A stretch of DNA of 64,000 nt from Chamaea fasciata (Eukaryota; Chordata; Aves; Passeriformes; Sylviidae). The position numbers and the translations under genes are program-made. The notes beneath the pieces were generated by a model. That model searched no databases and had not been told where the DNA came from. It saw nothing but the letters and a program-made list of their open reading frames with translations. The DNA is taken from contig JARCOQ010000002.1 in NCBI GenBank assembly GCA_029207755.1, forward strand, positions 41,178,244 to 41,242,243, given 5' to 3'. Shown here piece after piece: positions 12,829 to 26,749 of this stretch; positions within the stretch are counted from its first letter, which is position 1, and every line of letters starts with the position of its first letter.

Positions 12829-12906
12829 CCAAGATTTTCTTTTGTGAATCAATGCAGATTTTCCTTCCCAAGATTTTGTCTGGTGAAACCATGCAGAGAC
12901 TCTTGC
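12829..12906. repeat. Degenerate 39-bp tandem repeat, two copies
   Basis: Copies at 12829-12867 and 12868-12906 share 29 of 39 positions by my count, both starting CCAAGATTTT and both containing TGCAGA. The 39-bp unit equals 13 codons, and the plus frame is open through both copies with similar peptides, but there is no other sign of coding. Confidence 0.75.
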
Positions 12907-15900
12907 ATTTTTTGTTGGTCTAGGCAGAGCACATATGTCAAGACATATAATAGAAGTAAATTCAGGAATAAAATTTAAAATATCCACAGAACTTAGGAGT
13001 AGACAATGGCATTTTGGACTAAACTACAGCCTTGTGTCAGGCACTGAACCAGGAAAAATCTAGCTATACTAGAAAATAAATGAAACTTAGAAGCAAAATC
13101 ACTAACTTTGCTCCTTCTTTGTGGAAGGAAGCCTGTGCTGCCAATGTAAGAAAATAAGCAAGAACACTAGAATCACAATTGATTTAGAGAGGGTGGGAAG
13201 TATAATGATAAAGACCATGTTCAAATTTCCTGTTCCTTTTGCACTTTGTCTCACACAATAGTAGAGCAATAGATAGTAGCTGTTGCTTGCTCAGATATAT
13301 CAAGATTCAAAGGGGCAGATGTTATAATTCCTCTTTATGGCTATGACCAAGTATAGCAGTATTCCAATTATTTTTAGCAGAAAACCCACAAAAATATATG
13401 ATGCTGGTTTTTTTTTTTTTTTAATACATAGATTGGAAAAAGATTCATCATTGAAGGTTGAGAATTTAAATAAAATATGAGAATTTTGTCTGTTTGAACT
13501 TGCTTTACTTTTTTGTTCTGGTCAGAAGCTGATTGTTATATGTAGGGGACTATAGAAAAATTCCTTCTGCAAAATGACAGTCATAAAGAAGCAGAAGAAA
13601 GGTGTTTCAAAAATCTTTACTGAATGATTATGCAAGCAGTAGCAACAGCAAGATTTTTATCTCCATTAGACCAGCTTGCCTCATGGCTTGCAAAATAACC
13701 TTAAGTGTTTCACACTCATGGGTATAAAGTCTTGGGGGAAATATTAGTTAAGTTTATAAGAAACCTGTAGAGAGAACAGTGTCCCTGAAACTTCAGAAAT
13801 AACTGGCTAAGAAATTCAGATCTGATGGCAAATGTTAAGATTTCCACCCATCTGCTTACACATGCAACTGCTCTTTTTCTCCACTGTCTTCACATAAACC
13901 TAAATAACTTAGCAAATGCCCCTGTAGAGGAATGTAGACAACTGTCTTCCTTGCAGGGGCTCCCTCTGAAGCAGGAGCATGATTTCATATTCCTGTACCT
14001 GTGAATTTAGACCCTGTTGAAAAGCAAATATACTAACTCAAGCTCAGTGATACACCAACATGAACTAAGTCCCCGTTGGATCAGATAACGAATGGAAAAA
14101 TATGTTTATATGAAAACCTTTACAAATAAACATAAAGGCATGGAATTCTCCAGAAGCCAAGGGCTAAAAAGGACTTTTGTGTTTCTAGCATGCTGACTGG
14201 CAAAAATGTGTTGACACTGGTAAAGACAGTTCTGAAGCAACTTAGGAATTTCCCATCTTACTTTAGAATTCACAAGATGTTGCAGTTCCCCTCGTGGCCA
14301 TTGTAAGTGTTCCTGAGAATTCTGGAAAAAGATATAGTGGTTCAGCACACTGAGGCTTCCATTAAATATGATACAATTCACCCAAGGAGAACAAATGATC
14401 ACACCATGGATTCTGTAATGGAGTGGTCTGAAAGGAAAATTTCCTCCGACAAAGAGGCTAAGGTCAGTATTTAAAGAAATTCAGTGCCTTTTTTATTTGT
14501 TTCAACAAGGTCTTCTACACCTTTCTTTATGCTTTATCATGCTCTTCTCTGCTATTCTGTACTAAAAGCAAGCACTTGTGTTTGTAGTGCATAAAAAAAG
14601 AAAGGAAGCTCTATAAAGACTGCAGTATCAGTTCTAGGTTTATATTGTGGGCAATACAAGTTATTTCCCCTAACTGTGAGGATTACAGATTTCTTTTAAA
14701 ATAATATTTCCACAACTTTGTATTCTTCTTTAAATTTGGAGCATTTTTAACTCACCAACTCGGTGCAAAGATCAAGTTATTTTATTAGCAAGTTTATTCT
14801 AGAAAAGTTATTTTTTATTTTTTTATTTATTTTAAAAGATTTTGGCAGCAAGTTTAGTACTGTCACATGAAAAACGGATACTCTGTAATATCAAGGAGGA
14901 AAGGTGGTTTCTAGCAAGTGACACTAGATCCATCTGCCAAGGAACAGCCATCCCAAACTTCTTGCTTTCATATGGCTCCCTCTGGGAAGGGACCATCTTT
15001 ATACAGAGCCCTACTCTACTTGCAGACACATATATTATTCAAAATGGAGCCATATAGTCACTTGGAAATGAGTCTTCTGGCACAGGGTTAGACAGAAGAA
15101 GAAAAATGCACTCTCCCTCTTTTTCTTCACTCCCCCTGTTCCCAGTTTCCCCGCTTTCCATGCTTGTGTTCTTCTCCATCCTACACACAAAGGAACTGTG
15201 ATGACTAATGCTGGGCTACAGAACATTTGTGCATGTATCTAATGTTTTAATTGTATCTTCCTTTTTGTTCAAGAAAACAAGTTCTAGATGCAAGTATTTC
15301 TCACAAAAAATGAAGTATTTGCAACTGGACAGCAATGCAATTCCCTTCTGGCTAACACACCAAGGGAGCATGATGCCTCTTGTACAGCCTCTGGAAATTC
15401 ATGAAAATCCTGAAATGCTTGAGATGCAAGATTTAAAGCATTTGTAGTTGATGTGACCTAAAAAATCTGCAGGTGCTGGCACAGAGTATGTAGGTAGGTT
15501 GTCAGAAGTAGCCAGCTCCCGCAATTAGAGAGCAGATAGTCCCATTAATCAAGTAAGGTGAAAAGACTTTTATCTTTATAAAATAATTTGTAACATATAT
15601 AATTTACCTAAAATCTTCTTGTGTGTTATGCCATGAATGGACTTCGCATCATACATTGGTTCCATGAGTGGCTGCAAAGATATTTTTTACTTTTCCAGGA
15701 GGTATCAAGTAAAGAAATTCATAGAAAACTGCTGGCAAACTTTTGGACAGAGCATAAAGGAAGCAGCACCCGGGTTCTTACGCTATGTTTTCTGTAGTTA
15801 TGTGGTGCATGGGAGGAGGGGGAGAGTTAAAGCTTTCAGATCATGAATGGTCAGGTCCACCACACGGGTAGTATTAGACTCATCTCCTTCCCTGCTGGAG

Positions 15901-17774
15901 CCTCATAAACCTGGTGCATGTATTTCTGTGTGTGCCCAAGGGGCACTAATGAAAGACACCCAACTAATTTGTAGTTACTGTTTCTAAATAGAAGGTATAT
16001 CTGGTTTATACTGAACCACATCTTTTCACCCTTACACTGAGTTTGCAATACCTTGGGGACCACTGGCAGAGTAAGTAGTCAATTAATGCGAACACTGTGG
16101 TAGAATTTGGCTCTAGGTGATGGTGCTAAAATATTATTTCTACTGAGTAGAACAACATTAGGTGCAATCTAGTAACATGATGTCTTCAAAGGATGTGGGA
16201 AGCCTTTCATGATTCAAACATAAAGGCTCAGCTGCTCAGTGTAGGCAGGAGCATGGTATGTGCAGAGGCCGCTAAGCTATGCAGTCATCATAAAGGAAGA
16301 AGTCCATAGTGAAAGCTGTGAAAAATCCAAGAAATGGGGGTTTTTTTGCACACATTAAGAGATGCAAAAGCACATGTTGGATTTGCAGAACATTCTTCTT
16401 CAACACTGCAGGAACTCCACTTATAAAGTCTTTAAGTCACTGTGTTTTTTGTTATGAAGATAGGAAAAAAAAAAGATCCTTTTGTTCTAAATTTTGTTCT
16501 AAAATGTTCTTTGGAAGACTGGGCTAGGAAGAAGTACCAGTGAAAGAGCAAACAGGATCATTTAATTATTCCCGGTGACCTTAAAACAGGTATAGTCTGA
16601 GAAACAACATATGCAAGGAAAGAAACTGGGATATATTCACAATTAAGACAAAATGCTGACATAAATAGGAGGGAAAAGGTGTGATGCATTAAAAAATGCT
16701 TCTGAGATTGCGTCTTGCCACTAGCAAGTATGCTAATGGAATAATGGAAATGTTTGTCTCTTTTATAACATCTTTATACTTCGCTCCAACTTCGCAAGTC
16801 TTTGTCATTGTGCATTACCACCCTCTAGAGCTTCCATTTCCTTTTGCTTCTGGAAATTCCCAAATTTCCACACAATGGAGATGAAGGGAGCAGACCATTG
16901 TTGTTGCAGTGTGAGTTAACATAGCAAATTTAAAATGTAATATATTTACAAGACATTAATTTGTCTTCAGTAGCAAATTGTATGTACATTTTGTCCTTTT
17001 TAAGATCATGTGACATAGCTTAACTACCTCAGAAACAGAGCAAACAATTATTCAAGAAAAGTGCAATATAAATGACTGCATAGGTATTTAACGTAGAGCA
17101 GCTTAAAGAATTAATTAAAATAAAATACAAAATAAAAAAATCTTTGCCTACAGTAAATAAACCTAACAAAAAAACCCACATTAAGACCTACATTCTTGTG
17201 ACAAAATAAAAAAGAAAAAAAGAGACAAAGAACTGGAAGGTAAAAAGTAAACTGATATGATTTAACAGCAAGTCATATGAGGTTACTCTAGCTAAAATAT
17301 CTCTAGTGAACATAATTGGCAGCAGCCTAAATTACTGCAAGCTATTATAAATTGAGATGACTGAAATTATTATAAATAGCCAGAGATATAAAACAAACAG
17401 ATTGTTTTCCTTAATGAAACTCAAGAGTTTGGAAAAGAGTCAGTGAATTGGCGTAATAACCAAGTATTTAAAGTTGCAGATAAGGAAATTTGGTACTGCT
17501 GGAAAGTTAAACTATTTGTTTACATTAGCTTTCAGGGTAGTAGCTAAAAATGCAGGTATCCAGAACCTGGCCTCTTCTGAAGGCAAAGATAAGTACAGTG
17601 GAGCTGGGATTCAAAATCATACTTGATATTCACATAGATTGCATGACTATTTACTGTAAAACTACTTTATGTGAAGGAGAGTACAAGGCTTAGGTCTTCA
17701 GGGCCCTTGAAATTAAGTGGCAATCACTATGATGATCAGGATCTCCTACAGAGCTTTGCGCTTTTCAGCTGCAT

Positions 17775-17806
17775 CTGTTTTTTGTCACCACTGTTTTTTG
17801 TCACCA
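17775..17806. repeat. 16-bp tandem duplication
   Basis: CTGTTTTTTGTCACCA occurs twice head to tail without mismatch (17775-17790 and 17791-17806), followed by a partial third CTG. The lack of mismatches suggests a recent slippage event. Confidence 0.92.
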
Positions 17807-20800
17807 CTGAAACAGGACATCAGACTTGACAGCTAATGTGTCACAAAGAAATATTAGGGGTGAAGGAAAACAAAACAACGCCAGAACCAAGCATGGAGCA
17901 ATTTACCAAACAATTTCCTGGTGTCAATAATATATTTTGTGGTCAAAATTTCATACTTTAGCACTAAATCCATGACCTCTAAGTCACAATATACCGTCTC
18001 CTGAAAAAAAAATCATACTATTGTTCTGGGAAAACTGGATAGTATGAAATACTTTACCTGTAGGACATGGGATTTTTGGATTTATTTTGTGGGCTTTTGA
18101 GAGTTTTTTCTGCTTTTAGTAAGAATAATTAGTGGAACACAAGTGTATAATGTACAAAATCAAAAGAAAGCTCAGTGTGTGGAAGAAACTCAGTAATTGC
18201 AGTAGCAGATGGGTTTGCCTCAAAGAGACAACATCGTTACTTTATGTGACATTCTCTGTATAGTCTCCTCAAGTCATATGTCCAAGCAAAAATAACTAAT
18301 TTTTTTCCCACTTTTTTGAATTACATCAATATGATGCAGCTGCTGCCTCAGCTGGAGAAAGAATCATCCTCCTCAAGTAAGAAATAATTAAGTGAGGGTG
18401 AGTGCCAAAAGAAGGATCACTTTGAAATTGAAAGCTCTGAATATAGACAGCCCTGAATGTCAGATTATTTTTGGTATTCAAAGTAATAGTAAAAGCAGGG
18501 GTTTTGTATTCTGTATTTGGACCTGTTTAAAACAACCTCTAATGACACATATGCTGTATTCTTAATTAACATTTTAACAAAACTATGAGAAAGGTTTTGG
18601 TAGAAAAATTGCAAGGTTAAAGGGAAAGTTTTTCTTAAGCTAAATTTTATATTGCGACATTTTGACATTTTATAAGTAAAAATTGACCTACTTTCTCACT
18701 TCGTATGAAAATAATCAAGAATCACTGCAAAGATGAAGGAAAGTGCTTTTTTGCCTTAATAGTCTATCTTTTTCTCAAGTAACACTGTTTTCTGAAAAAA
18801 AAAGTAAAAAAAAGAGAGACTAAAGACTCAGGTAGTAGTTTGTTATTTTAATCTTTAGTGGTGTGCAGGATTTCTTCACTCTTGAATGCAGCTATGACTC
18901 ATAAACAAAACCAGAAAAAAAGTATCATAATCCTCTATCACTTGAGGTGAAGGAATTCTCCCATTATTCTTTTGGAGAAGAGTGATGCTATCATAAGAAC
19001 TGAGATGTTATTACACTCTCCAAAATACAAATCTATGCACATACTTTACAACACGGGCAATTGATGAAATTCACTGCCTTTTGAGAAACAGCAGCAGTTA
19101 CAAGTCTCCAACCAAACCCTCAGAGCTGCTAATATGGCCAGTGACTAAAAGTGGCCATCAGCTTCTGTAATTGACCAGTTTTCACAAGGAAAAATAGAGG
19201 GGGAAAAATGGCTTTACAAATTATGCATGAAGAATGTATTATTTTTTACTCACATTGGCATTGGTGTTATACAAGCATACAGGAAAACTGGTCTTAGTAT
19301 TAATGTGACTCGTAATTTTGTCTGGAAATAGGATAAGGCAATGAGGTTTTTTGTGAAAATGCTGAACACTTGTAATAAATCAATTGGTCACATATATGCC
19401 TAATGCTGATAAAGCCATATGTGGAAAAGCATTTATTTTTCCTCTTTCCAAATTTTAGTCAAAAAGCAATTTTTTTCTGAGCTTTTTCCGAAGCAGTCCT
19501 TTATTCCCCAAATATAATGAAACTATTGATAGCTTTCTTGTTATTTGCAGTGAATATTAAGTTGATTTTTCCTATGTTTGAAATCAGTCATTCTTACACT
19601 TTTAAGAAATCTGGTGCCCAATCATTAAAAGAGGGCATTCAAAGCTCCGGTGAGTCCAGTTGATTGTCTAATATAGAAGTCATTCATATAAAAATGAAAG
19701 GATGCTGAAATACCTAATGACAATCAAAAAGGGTTTATGTAACTTTTATTTCACTCTGCCAAACAGCCATGATATAAAAAATTTGGATGCCAAAACACCC
19801 CTCAGCAATTATAGCAGATATTGACAAGACATCTTACTTTAATATCACAGTTGTTAAAAAAAGAATTTCTCTAAATCAGAGTAGATCATTAAAACTGGAT
19901 GAAGACTAGCTAAATGCAAAAATAAAAGCAGTTCGCCAGTGCATCATCATAGCTTAGATAAAATCTCGACAGAGAGATCTGAGTTTTCCTTCATCGTAGC
20001 TCAATGTTTCTAACAAATTATGGGAGAAAATCAATGTAGTCAATGACAGTTTATCTAGACTTTCTAGACTGGTAAAAATTTTTAATGCATGTCTGTTTTA
20101 CACAGTGGTCTGGATCAATTGATGAGGTGATCTCCATTGAAAAAAATATTAACAGAAGTAAGTAGAGCTCCACATGTCTAAAAACAATAACTGTTGACAG
20201 GGGAATTTTATGACAGGCTGAGATCTTAGTTGTACTGATAGGTATCCTAGGGGAAACTATCAGTGTACTGTTATAATTAGAAAAAAAGTTGTTGTCTTTG
20301 AAATACAAGTTGTACAGTATTAAGAAGAAGTAGATAGAAAATTTCACCTCTGCATACATTATTTAGGGCCCATTTTGATGTCCAGAATAATAATTTAAAA
20401 AAAAATTGAAAAATTTAAGAAAAATCTCAGAGAAAAACTTAATTAATTATTTCTATCTGAAAAGTGTTTTTATAGTATGGAAAATAGGAAAGTCAGCACA
20501 GGTAATATGCTCAGAAAGATATTAAGAGGTGATCTGCTGGTGACCTACAAGTGTGGGAAGTGACTTGATATCTCTGCTCATCGTGAAAAGTGATATGAAA
20601 ACCTGATGAAATCTGTCTGGCACATGGTTTAAACTTTCAGGGTAATCTACCAAATAGAACATCTCTAGGGATATGCTACATCTTACCACTCTAGAAGTTT
20701 TTACATTGAGACTGGATAACTATCCCATGGATATGCTAAAATTTAAACAGACATTTTATGCTGAATGCAGGGATTGCTGGGAGAGTTTTTTAGCCTGTGT

Positions 20801-23800
20801 TATTTAGGGAGTAAGACTATTAAAAATCATAATGTTCCCTTTAATTTCTAAATCTATTAAATTTATTTGATTGAGTCTTTTACTTCCTTGTTATACCTTC
20901 TACAGGGAGCTAAAATGGTGGGGAAAAGCACAGACCACATCTGACCTTGGAACAGAAAAGTAAAATCAGTTGATTCAGAAAGCCTAAAGAATATTTAATT
21001 GAAAATAGCCCATGAGAATTTTACTGTGGAAGAGCACGCAAGCTTGGAACTGCCTACATCTTCTTATTAAAGGCTCTTTACTGGTGAGATTGCCAATTAA
21101 ATGAACAATTATTTGTGCTAATTAAAATATGATACACTAATGTATTTTCTACTGGTTCAAGATATATTAAAGTTAGCTTACAAAGGAACTAGCCTATCAA
21201 ATCATATCTGAACAAACTGTCTTTTGGCTAAAATCTTGGGAAAGAACTAGCTGCCCTATATATGCTTCCCATATAGCCTTTGCCTATGAAGCATTTCTGT
21301 TCTGAGAAAATGTTTGAAATGAAGCTCCTAAATTAGATATAAAAGTAGCAAGTTATAAATACGCAACCTTGGCAACAAACTGGAAGAGTCGTGGGGTAGG
21401 ATTTGTCTGACCATATTTTAGAAGTGAATTTTAGGCTTAAATTACTGGATCACAGACTATCTCACTTATCTACATCAATTCCATGGAGTCCATCGGTACC
21501 TGTATTAGGTACAGTTGGATAGTTGTACTGGAAGCCTGGACATCACTCATATTAAAACACCAAAATATGAAAATGAAATTATATATAAGCGACGAGTGCT
21601 TTGGAAGGCTGACAGAAAAGCAAGGAAGTACACCATATTGAACCTCTTCTGTGGGATCAGTTTAAAAGCCAGTGGAGGTCCCACACCCACCCCATCTCAC
21701 TTACTCCATGCAACAGAGCAGAGCAACCTGCTAATCCCTGAAGGGCTCTCTTCAGCCAGAGGGCTCCCTGTGGTGCAAGCACAGAGGTAAATATGGTCTG
21801 ATATCTGAGACTGAGGCTCACAGAGAATAAAATGGCATGAAAATACAAACAACCATGCAGCAGCTAAATCTGCTGTGATCCATGGGAAGGTCAGGAAAGG
21901 CAGCAGAAAGGAGGCAGGCTGGAGCTCCGTAAATTGTGCTGAGTACAGTGGCATTGGCTAATGCAGTGCTCTCCACCTGGGAAAGCCTGAAGGAATTACT
22001 GAGTCTCAGTTTGTATATGTCCTCTTTTTGGTTTTTGGGTGTAGCATGGAAATGCACTTTGTTTAACTTTCTTGAAAATCTCAGTACAGAAATAACTGTA
22101 CCTTAAACATATGTCACACTGAAATCTCAGCTGCCCCTTTCCAGGGAATTTCCCTCCCTTGAGACAACCTACCCACTGCTTTTTTTAAAAAGGGATTCAT
22201 AACTAATGTATACCTTGCTCAGAGAGAACACGGCTGTCTTTAATTTGTCTGGTCACAGTAAAATGCTCCTGCCTCTTCCTGACAAGTTGACATGTGGAAA
22301 AATTAAGCTGACGGACCAAAAACCTAGAGATACTCAAAATGAAGTAAAAAAAAAAAAAAGTTTTAGACGATGATCATAAGATGCACAAAGTAACTTGAAA
22401 CCAATGCAGCAGAGGGAAATTAAGTAGCAGACAGCATCTTAATGTTGACAGCTGTGTTTCCTTAGATCAACCCTGTTTCCAATAATTGATTTTTGACTTA
22501 ACAGCTAAGAAAGTCAGGGCATTTCTGGAAATTAGGTTTGCTTCAAACCCAATCTTAGTTTGAATGTTAAGTTAGAGAATAAGATTTTTTCCAATTCTTT
22601 ACTTCTGTACTTTAGCTAAATTTTCCGATTGGCTTTTTGCTTGAGTGCAACATACCACAATTTCAAAAAAAAAAAAAAATGAAAAATCAAATACAGTCTT
22701 TCTTTCTACTGACCAGTCTGTAGCTGTAACTGATAAACATGAAGCAGCTGTTGAATCTTTGGGATAATTGTGACATCTGAGAAGCCGGATAATCACTGGA
22801 ACAATTTTCTCACTATTTAACGTAATCTATGTGTATTCAACAGTCTGGCCCTTCATAGGGTAAATACAGCAGCCATGCAGATGGGGAAAGAGAGAAGGAA
22901 TGACTGTCTAGCCATGTTATTATGTAGCAAGGAGTAGGATGAATAAGTTGTCCTTAAAATTATCAGACTCAGACTAAGCTCATTGGCTCTGTTTTACTGC
23001 CTTTCTGAAACATTGCATGTTACTCATTTTAATATGCTGTAGAAATGCCTAAATGAATGGATTAGAAACTATTGCTCTCACAAATGGAAATGATTAATGT
23101 GCATATTCCATTGGTACTTGATGGATACTTTACTCGGTGGTGATATTTCTAGTTTAAATCCTTGTCCCACTGAAATCAAGTGAACAGGCAATTTGTCACT
23201 GATTTCAAAGTACCAAACTTTTGTGGTGGCACTTTGTTTTCATTGGTTTGGGCCTCATTTATCTAGCCATTGTATTTGGGCAGAGAGATAGTATATCACA
23301 TATTCATGGCTGGAAAGCTCTATAAATGTGATGATAGCTGTAGTCTTATAAATAGCATTCAGTGACTAAATAATGTATGGGGTTTCTAACTAATGCAATC
23401 TTCTTTAAAGCTCTGAGTATGTAAGCAATGTTTTCGTAAGCCCTTTAAAGTATCTGTGAGATTAGATAAAAATGTCTTGCTAATTCTGAAAGACAAAGTT
23501 CATGCATGACACAGATGATAATTTCATTTCCTTTGGTTCCACCATGCCCTTCTCTCTACACAAGCTGAGGTTGCCCTTTTATAGAGAGAACAAAGGGAAG
23601 GATACATACAATTAAAATAAACAGTTTCCTTCTAAGTACCCTTACTAGGATAACCTCTGTTCTTTTAAATTTATTAGTTTAAAGGTGAATTTATTCACTG
23701 CTTTTCCCATGTTACTGATTCTTTATGTCTTGTATCTCACCATGGAGGTAAGAAACAAAACCTTAAAACCATGAACATCCAGATGAGAGACTGATTAAAT

Positions 23801-24625
23801 CTTTTTAAAAGATTTTGAATCCTTATTTTCTTTACTGATTTGCTGTGAGGTATCTGTAGGATACCCCATGAGAACCATGACTGTCATAAGTGGGAGAGGA
23901 TGAGGCAGATGAGCAGTGACCAAGCTTAGGCCAAGCCCTGTGAAGATGCTCTCAGGCTGGGCTGCGTAGACTCTTTCAGATGCTCTCACTATTCAATGTT
24001 ACTGCTGCCCAGAAAATTCAGCTGTTGCTCTGAAAGTCTATTGCTTGTTTCTGTGACTGAATTAAACTGAACTTGTACAAGGAGAGACACTAGAAGACAT
24101 CTTCATTTTAGAAATCTTGAATGGACTTTTCTAATATGGTGAACGGTGAAATTTAAGTTAGGATTGGAGTAGGGACTTGGACTTAGACATCTCTTGTCAC
24201 TGCCTTAGCCTTTATAGCTACACTGGGATATCTTTCTCACTTTCACATCCTCTTTGAGAAGTTTAAACAGTATTTCTGTATACATGAAGCAGTATTTTCA
24301 GAAAAAAAAATTGTTGGAAAATCATTGGACATGCTATATTCTTTGCTGTAGTGCAGTTCTGAAAGATTAGAGAAGGGAAAACACCTGGGCATGGAGGCTA
24401 TGAACAGAGCCAAAACAGATTTGGATGGAGCTTTAGTCTGTTACAGTTCGAGGCTTGTAAAAAATAAAAATAATTAAATGAATTCCACCAAAACAACCAA
24501 GTTTATCTATTAATTTATCAACTGCTTCTTGCTTTCAGTGAGAAAATTTATGTAAAGTCTTCAGTTGCTGCCTCAGGCCCTTGTATGAAGTGCTATTGCA
24601 GACACCCTTTAGTTGTTCTTAGTTG

Positions 24626-24647
24626 TTTAATGTGGTCACACATTAAA
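24626..24647. repeat. Inverted repeat, 9-bp arms, 4-nt loop
   Basis: The arms TTTAATGTG (24626-24634) and CACATTAAA (24639-24647) are perfect complements around GTCA. It is the first of three hairpins within 150 bp. Confidence 0.9.
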
Positions 24648-24652
24648 AATGG

Positions 24653-24670
24653 ACTGAACTTTTGTTCAGT
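24653..24670. repeat. Inverted repeat, 7-bp arms, 4-nt loop
   Basis: The arms ACTGAAC (24653-24659) and GTTCAGT (24664-24670) are perfect complements around TTTT. Alone this would be unremarkable; it is listed because of its two neighbours. Confidence 0.85.
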
Positions 24671-24703
24671 GTTCCCCTGCTGCCAAATAACATGGTGTTG
24701 AAT

Positions 24704-24775
24704 ATTAGGGCAAGGTGTCATTTAATATAAGACATTTAATATAATGTCTTATATTAAATGACACCTTGCCCTAAT
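24704..24775. repeat. Perfect 33-bp inverted repeat with 6-nt loop
   Basis: The left arm 24704-24736 and the right arm 24743-24775 are exact reverse complements over 33 bp, separated by TAATAT. I checked this base by base. The left arm begins ATTAGGGCAAGGTGTCA and the right arm ends TGACACCTTGCCCTAAT. The phrase ATTTAATATAA also occurs as a direct repeat inside it. There is no flanking poly(A), LTR or recognised transposon end. Possible readings are a template-switch mutation, a very short foldback element, a transcribed hairpin, or an assembly or library foldback artefact. The length and lack of mismatch point to a young event. Confidence 0.97.
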
Positions 24776-26749
24776 GTTCTGAAACGCTGTCTGTTTCACA
24801 TCTCACTCCAGAACAATTGACAGGACCAATAATGGAGAGTAAATTCCTGGTTGCTCAATACTGGCATTTTATTTCATGAATGACTGTCATAAAAAATAAT
24901 TTGAATACTATCTGGAAGCGTCAAAACATTATTCTAGGAAAAGACTTGTTACTAAAACTAGAATTAACCAGATTTTTTTTTCTCTTAAATTATTAGAGCA
25001 AGTAATATTTTTGAGCTCCTCAAGAGTGGGGTATATTAGAGGAATTTCATGCCAGTAACTTGGGGAGCCACAGAAAAAATAATAAAAGAGTGTAATTTAA
25101 TCTACTTAATTAAAAAAATACTTTCAAAAAATTTTGAATGTTTCCAATTCAAAATACAATGTTATTACTGTGTATTAATTCTCAATTCACAGTATCTTAA
25201 TTGACCTGAATCATCAAAAGTGATGGAAAGGGGAAATATGCTTTTGGATGAGGAATAAATGCACTATAATTTAGTACATCTGTCAGTTATAAGGCACTTA
25301 TCCAGTGAGATAAAGTGGAAATAAGAAACAGATATACAGGAAAATAGGCAATTGGGTTAAATGAACCCATACTAATAGCAAGCCATGAGACCATACTCTA
25401 CATTACTGTTCCTTTCTAGGGCTTGGCAGATGTAAGGAAGAGAAATGTACAGCTGAAAAGGATTTCTTCATCGGGTTTCTCTGGATATGATGCTATAAGG
25501 TCATTATTAGTTACAACAGAGGGCAGCTAGATGACAACATTCATGCTGCATGGTGCAAGGCAAGACTGCTGGTCATCACAGGTGACACTCCAACACTTAC
25601 ACTCCTATTTAAAACCAAGATCAATTGAGAAAGTAGAAATGTGAGAACAATCCCAGATGCCTTTTCTAGACTGAAAATTTGGTTTTATTTGTAGAACATA
25701 CTTTTCTATATGGTAGATTCATAAAGAAATCACATTGCTCTAATTTAATACTCCAAGAGAGACTTCATCTGAAAGCACTTCAGTCATTCCTGCACATGTT
25801 TTTGAGATGGTGCAGAATGTTGCCTCTGGTGTGCCCTCCTGTACCACCATATCCACCTCCTCCATGATCATTTTGGGATGATTCATTCTTCATTCTTGCA
25901 CGGATGAATCACTGTGCCCACAATCTGCATGTGCGTGTCAGTATTAAAACTTAGAATTTCAGAGAACAAGATGACAATGATCAGAAGACATGGTGTTACA
26001 TAAATGTACTCTTGTACTATTTTCATCTGTTTCATCTTTGAAAGGCAACAATGAACAAAACATTACTGTGTTGGTGTATAAGAAGCTAGACTTTAGCAGG
26101 ACTTTGTTCACATTCCACCTGTGATTTGGCCCAAACGTATTTTCCTAAGGCTGCTTGAAGTTTTGTTGTTTAAAATACAAGTTTGTTTGGTTCTTTTTTA
26201 ATTGATATTATTTATATGTGATTTTATTTATTTCACTGTGAGCTAGTTGTTCTTACTTTCAGTGACTAGTAAAATTCTGTTGTACCAAGTAACAAAGTCA
26301 CGTGAAAAGGAGAAGACAGACTGCCACCTTTAGTATAAATGGCAACTGTGATACATCAGTCTGCCAGGAATCAATTCAAACCAAATTAATGCAAATGCAT
26401 AGCACCCTAATGAAATAAGTAGAACTTTAAATTATGTTTTCAAAGCTTCCATGCTCAGGATCCACTGAGCATGTTCAACAGAGCAATGAACAGAGTCACC
26501 TAGTGTACCCTCTTGAAAGTGTCTTTGCCATACAATGAGCTATCGCAGCCTAGAAAGTTATTATTTATGCATTCTGTAGTGAGTTTCTGAGTCTGTTTTG
26601 ATCTCTGGATGACTGTAAAACAAGAAAAACAAGTCAGAAACGCTAATGACTCTAACAGGAAAAATATCTGAATGCCACAGATGAAGCAATTATTCCCATT
26701 ACTGCATTTGACTCATTCTGCCAAATGTTAAGAAACTATTGTTTACCAC
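24776..26749. other. AT-rich non-coding stretch
   Basis: No repeat family, RNA gene or exon is recognised between the hairpin cluster and the CR1 block. Confidence 0.5.

Larger units (their letters stand above)
12541..24625. other. Long AT-rich stretch without recognised genes
   Basis: About 12 kb with no recognised transposable element, RNA gene or exon. It has A-rich tracts (17100-17230), short poly(A) and poly(T) runs (for example 13410-13424 and 22664-22679), the small tandem duplications listed separately, and a GC-richer patch at 21660-21990 with overlapping chance frames. The longest open frame is 102 codons (20051-20359, minus) and shows no domain. The low repeat content could hide conserved regulatory elements, which only alignment would show. 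Confidence 0.5.
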
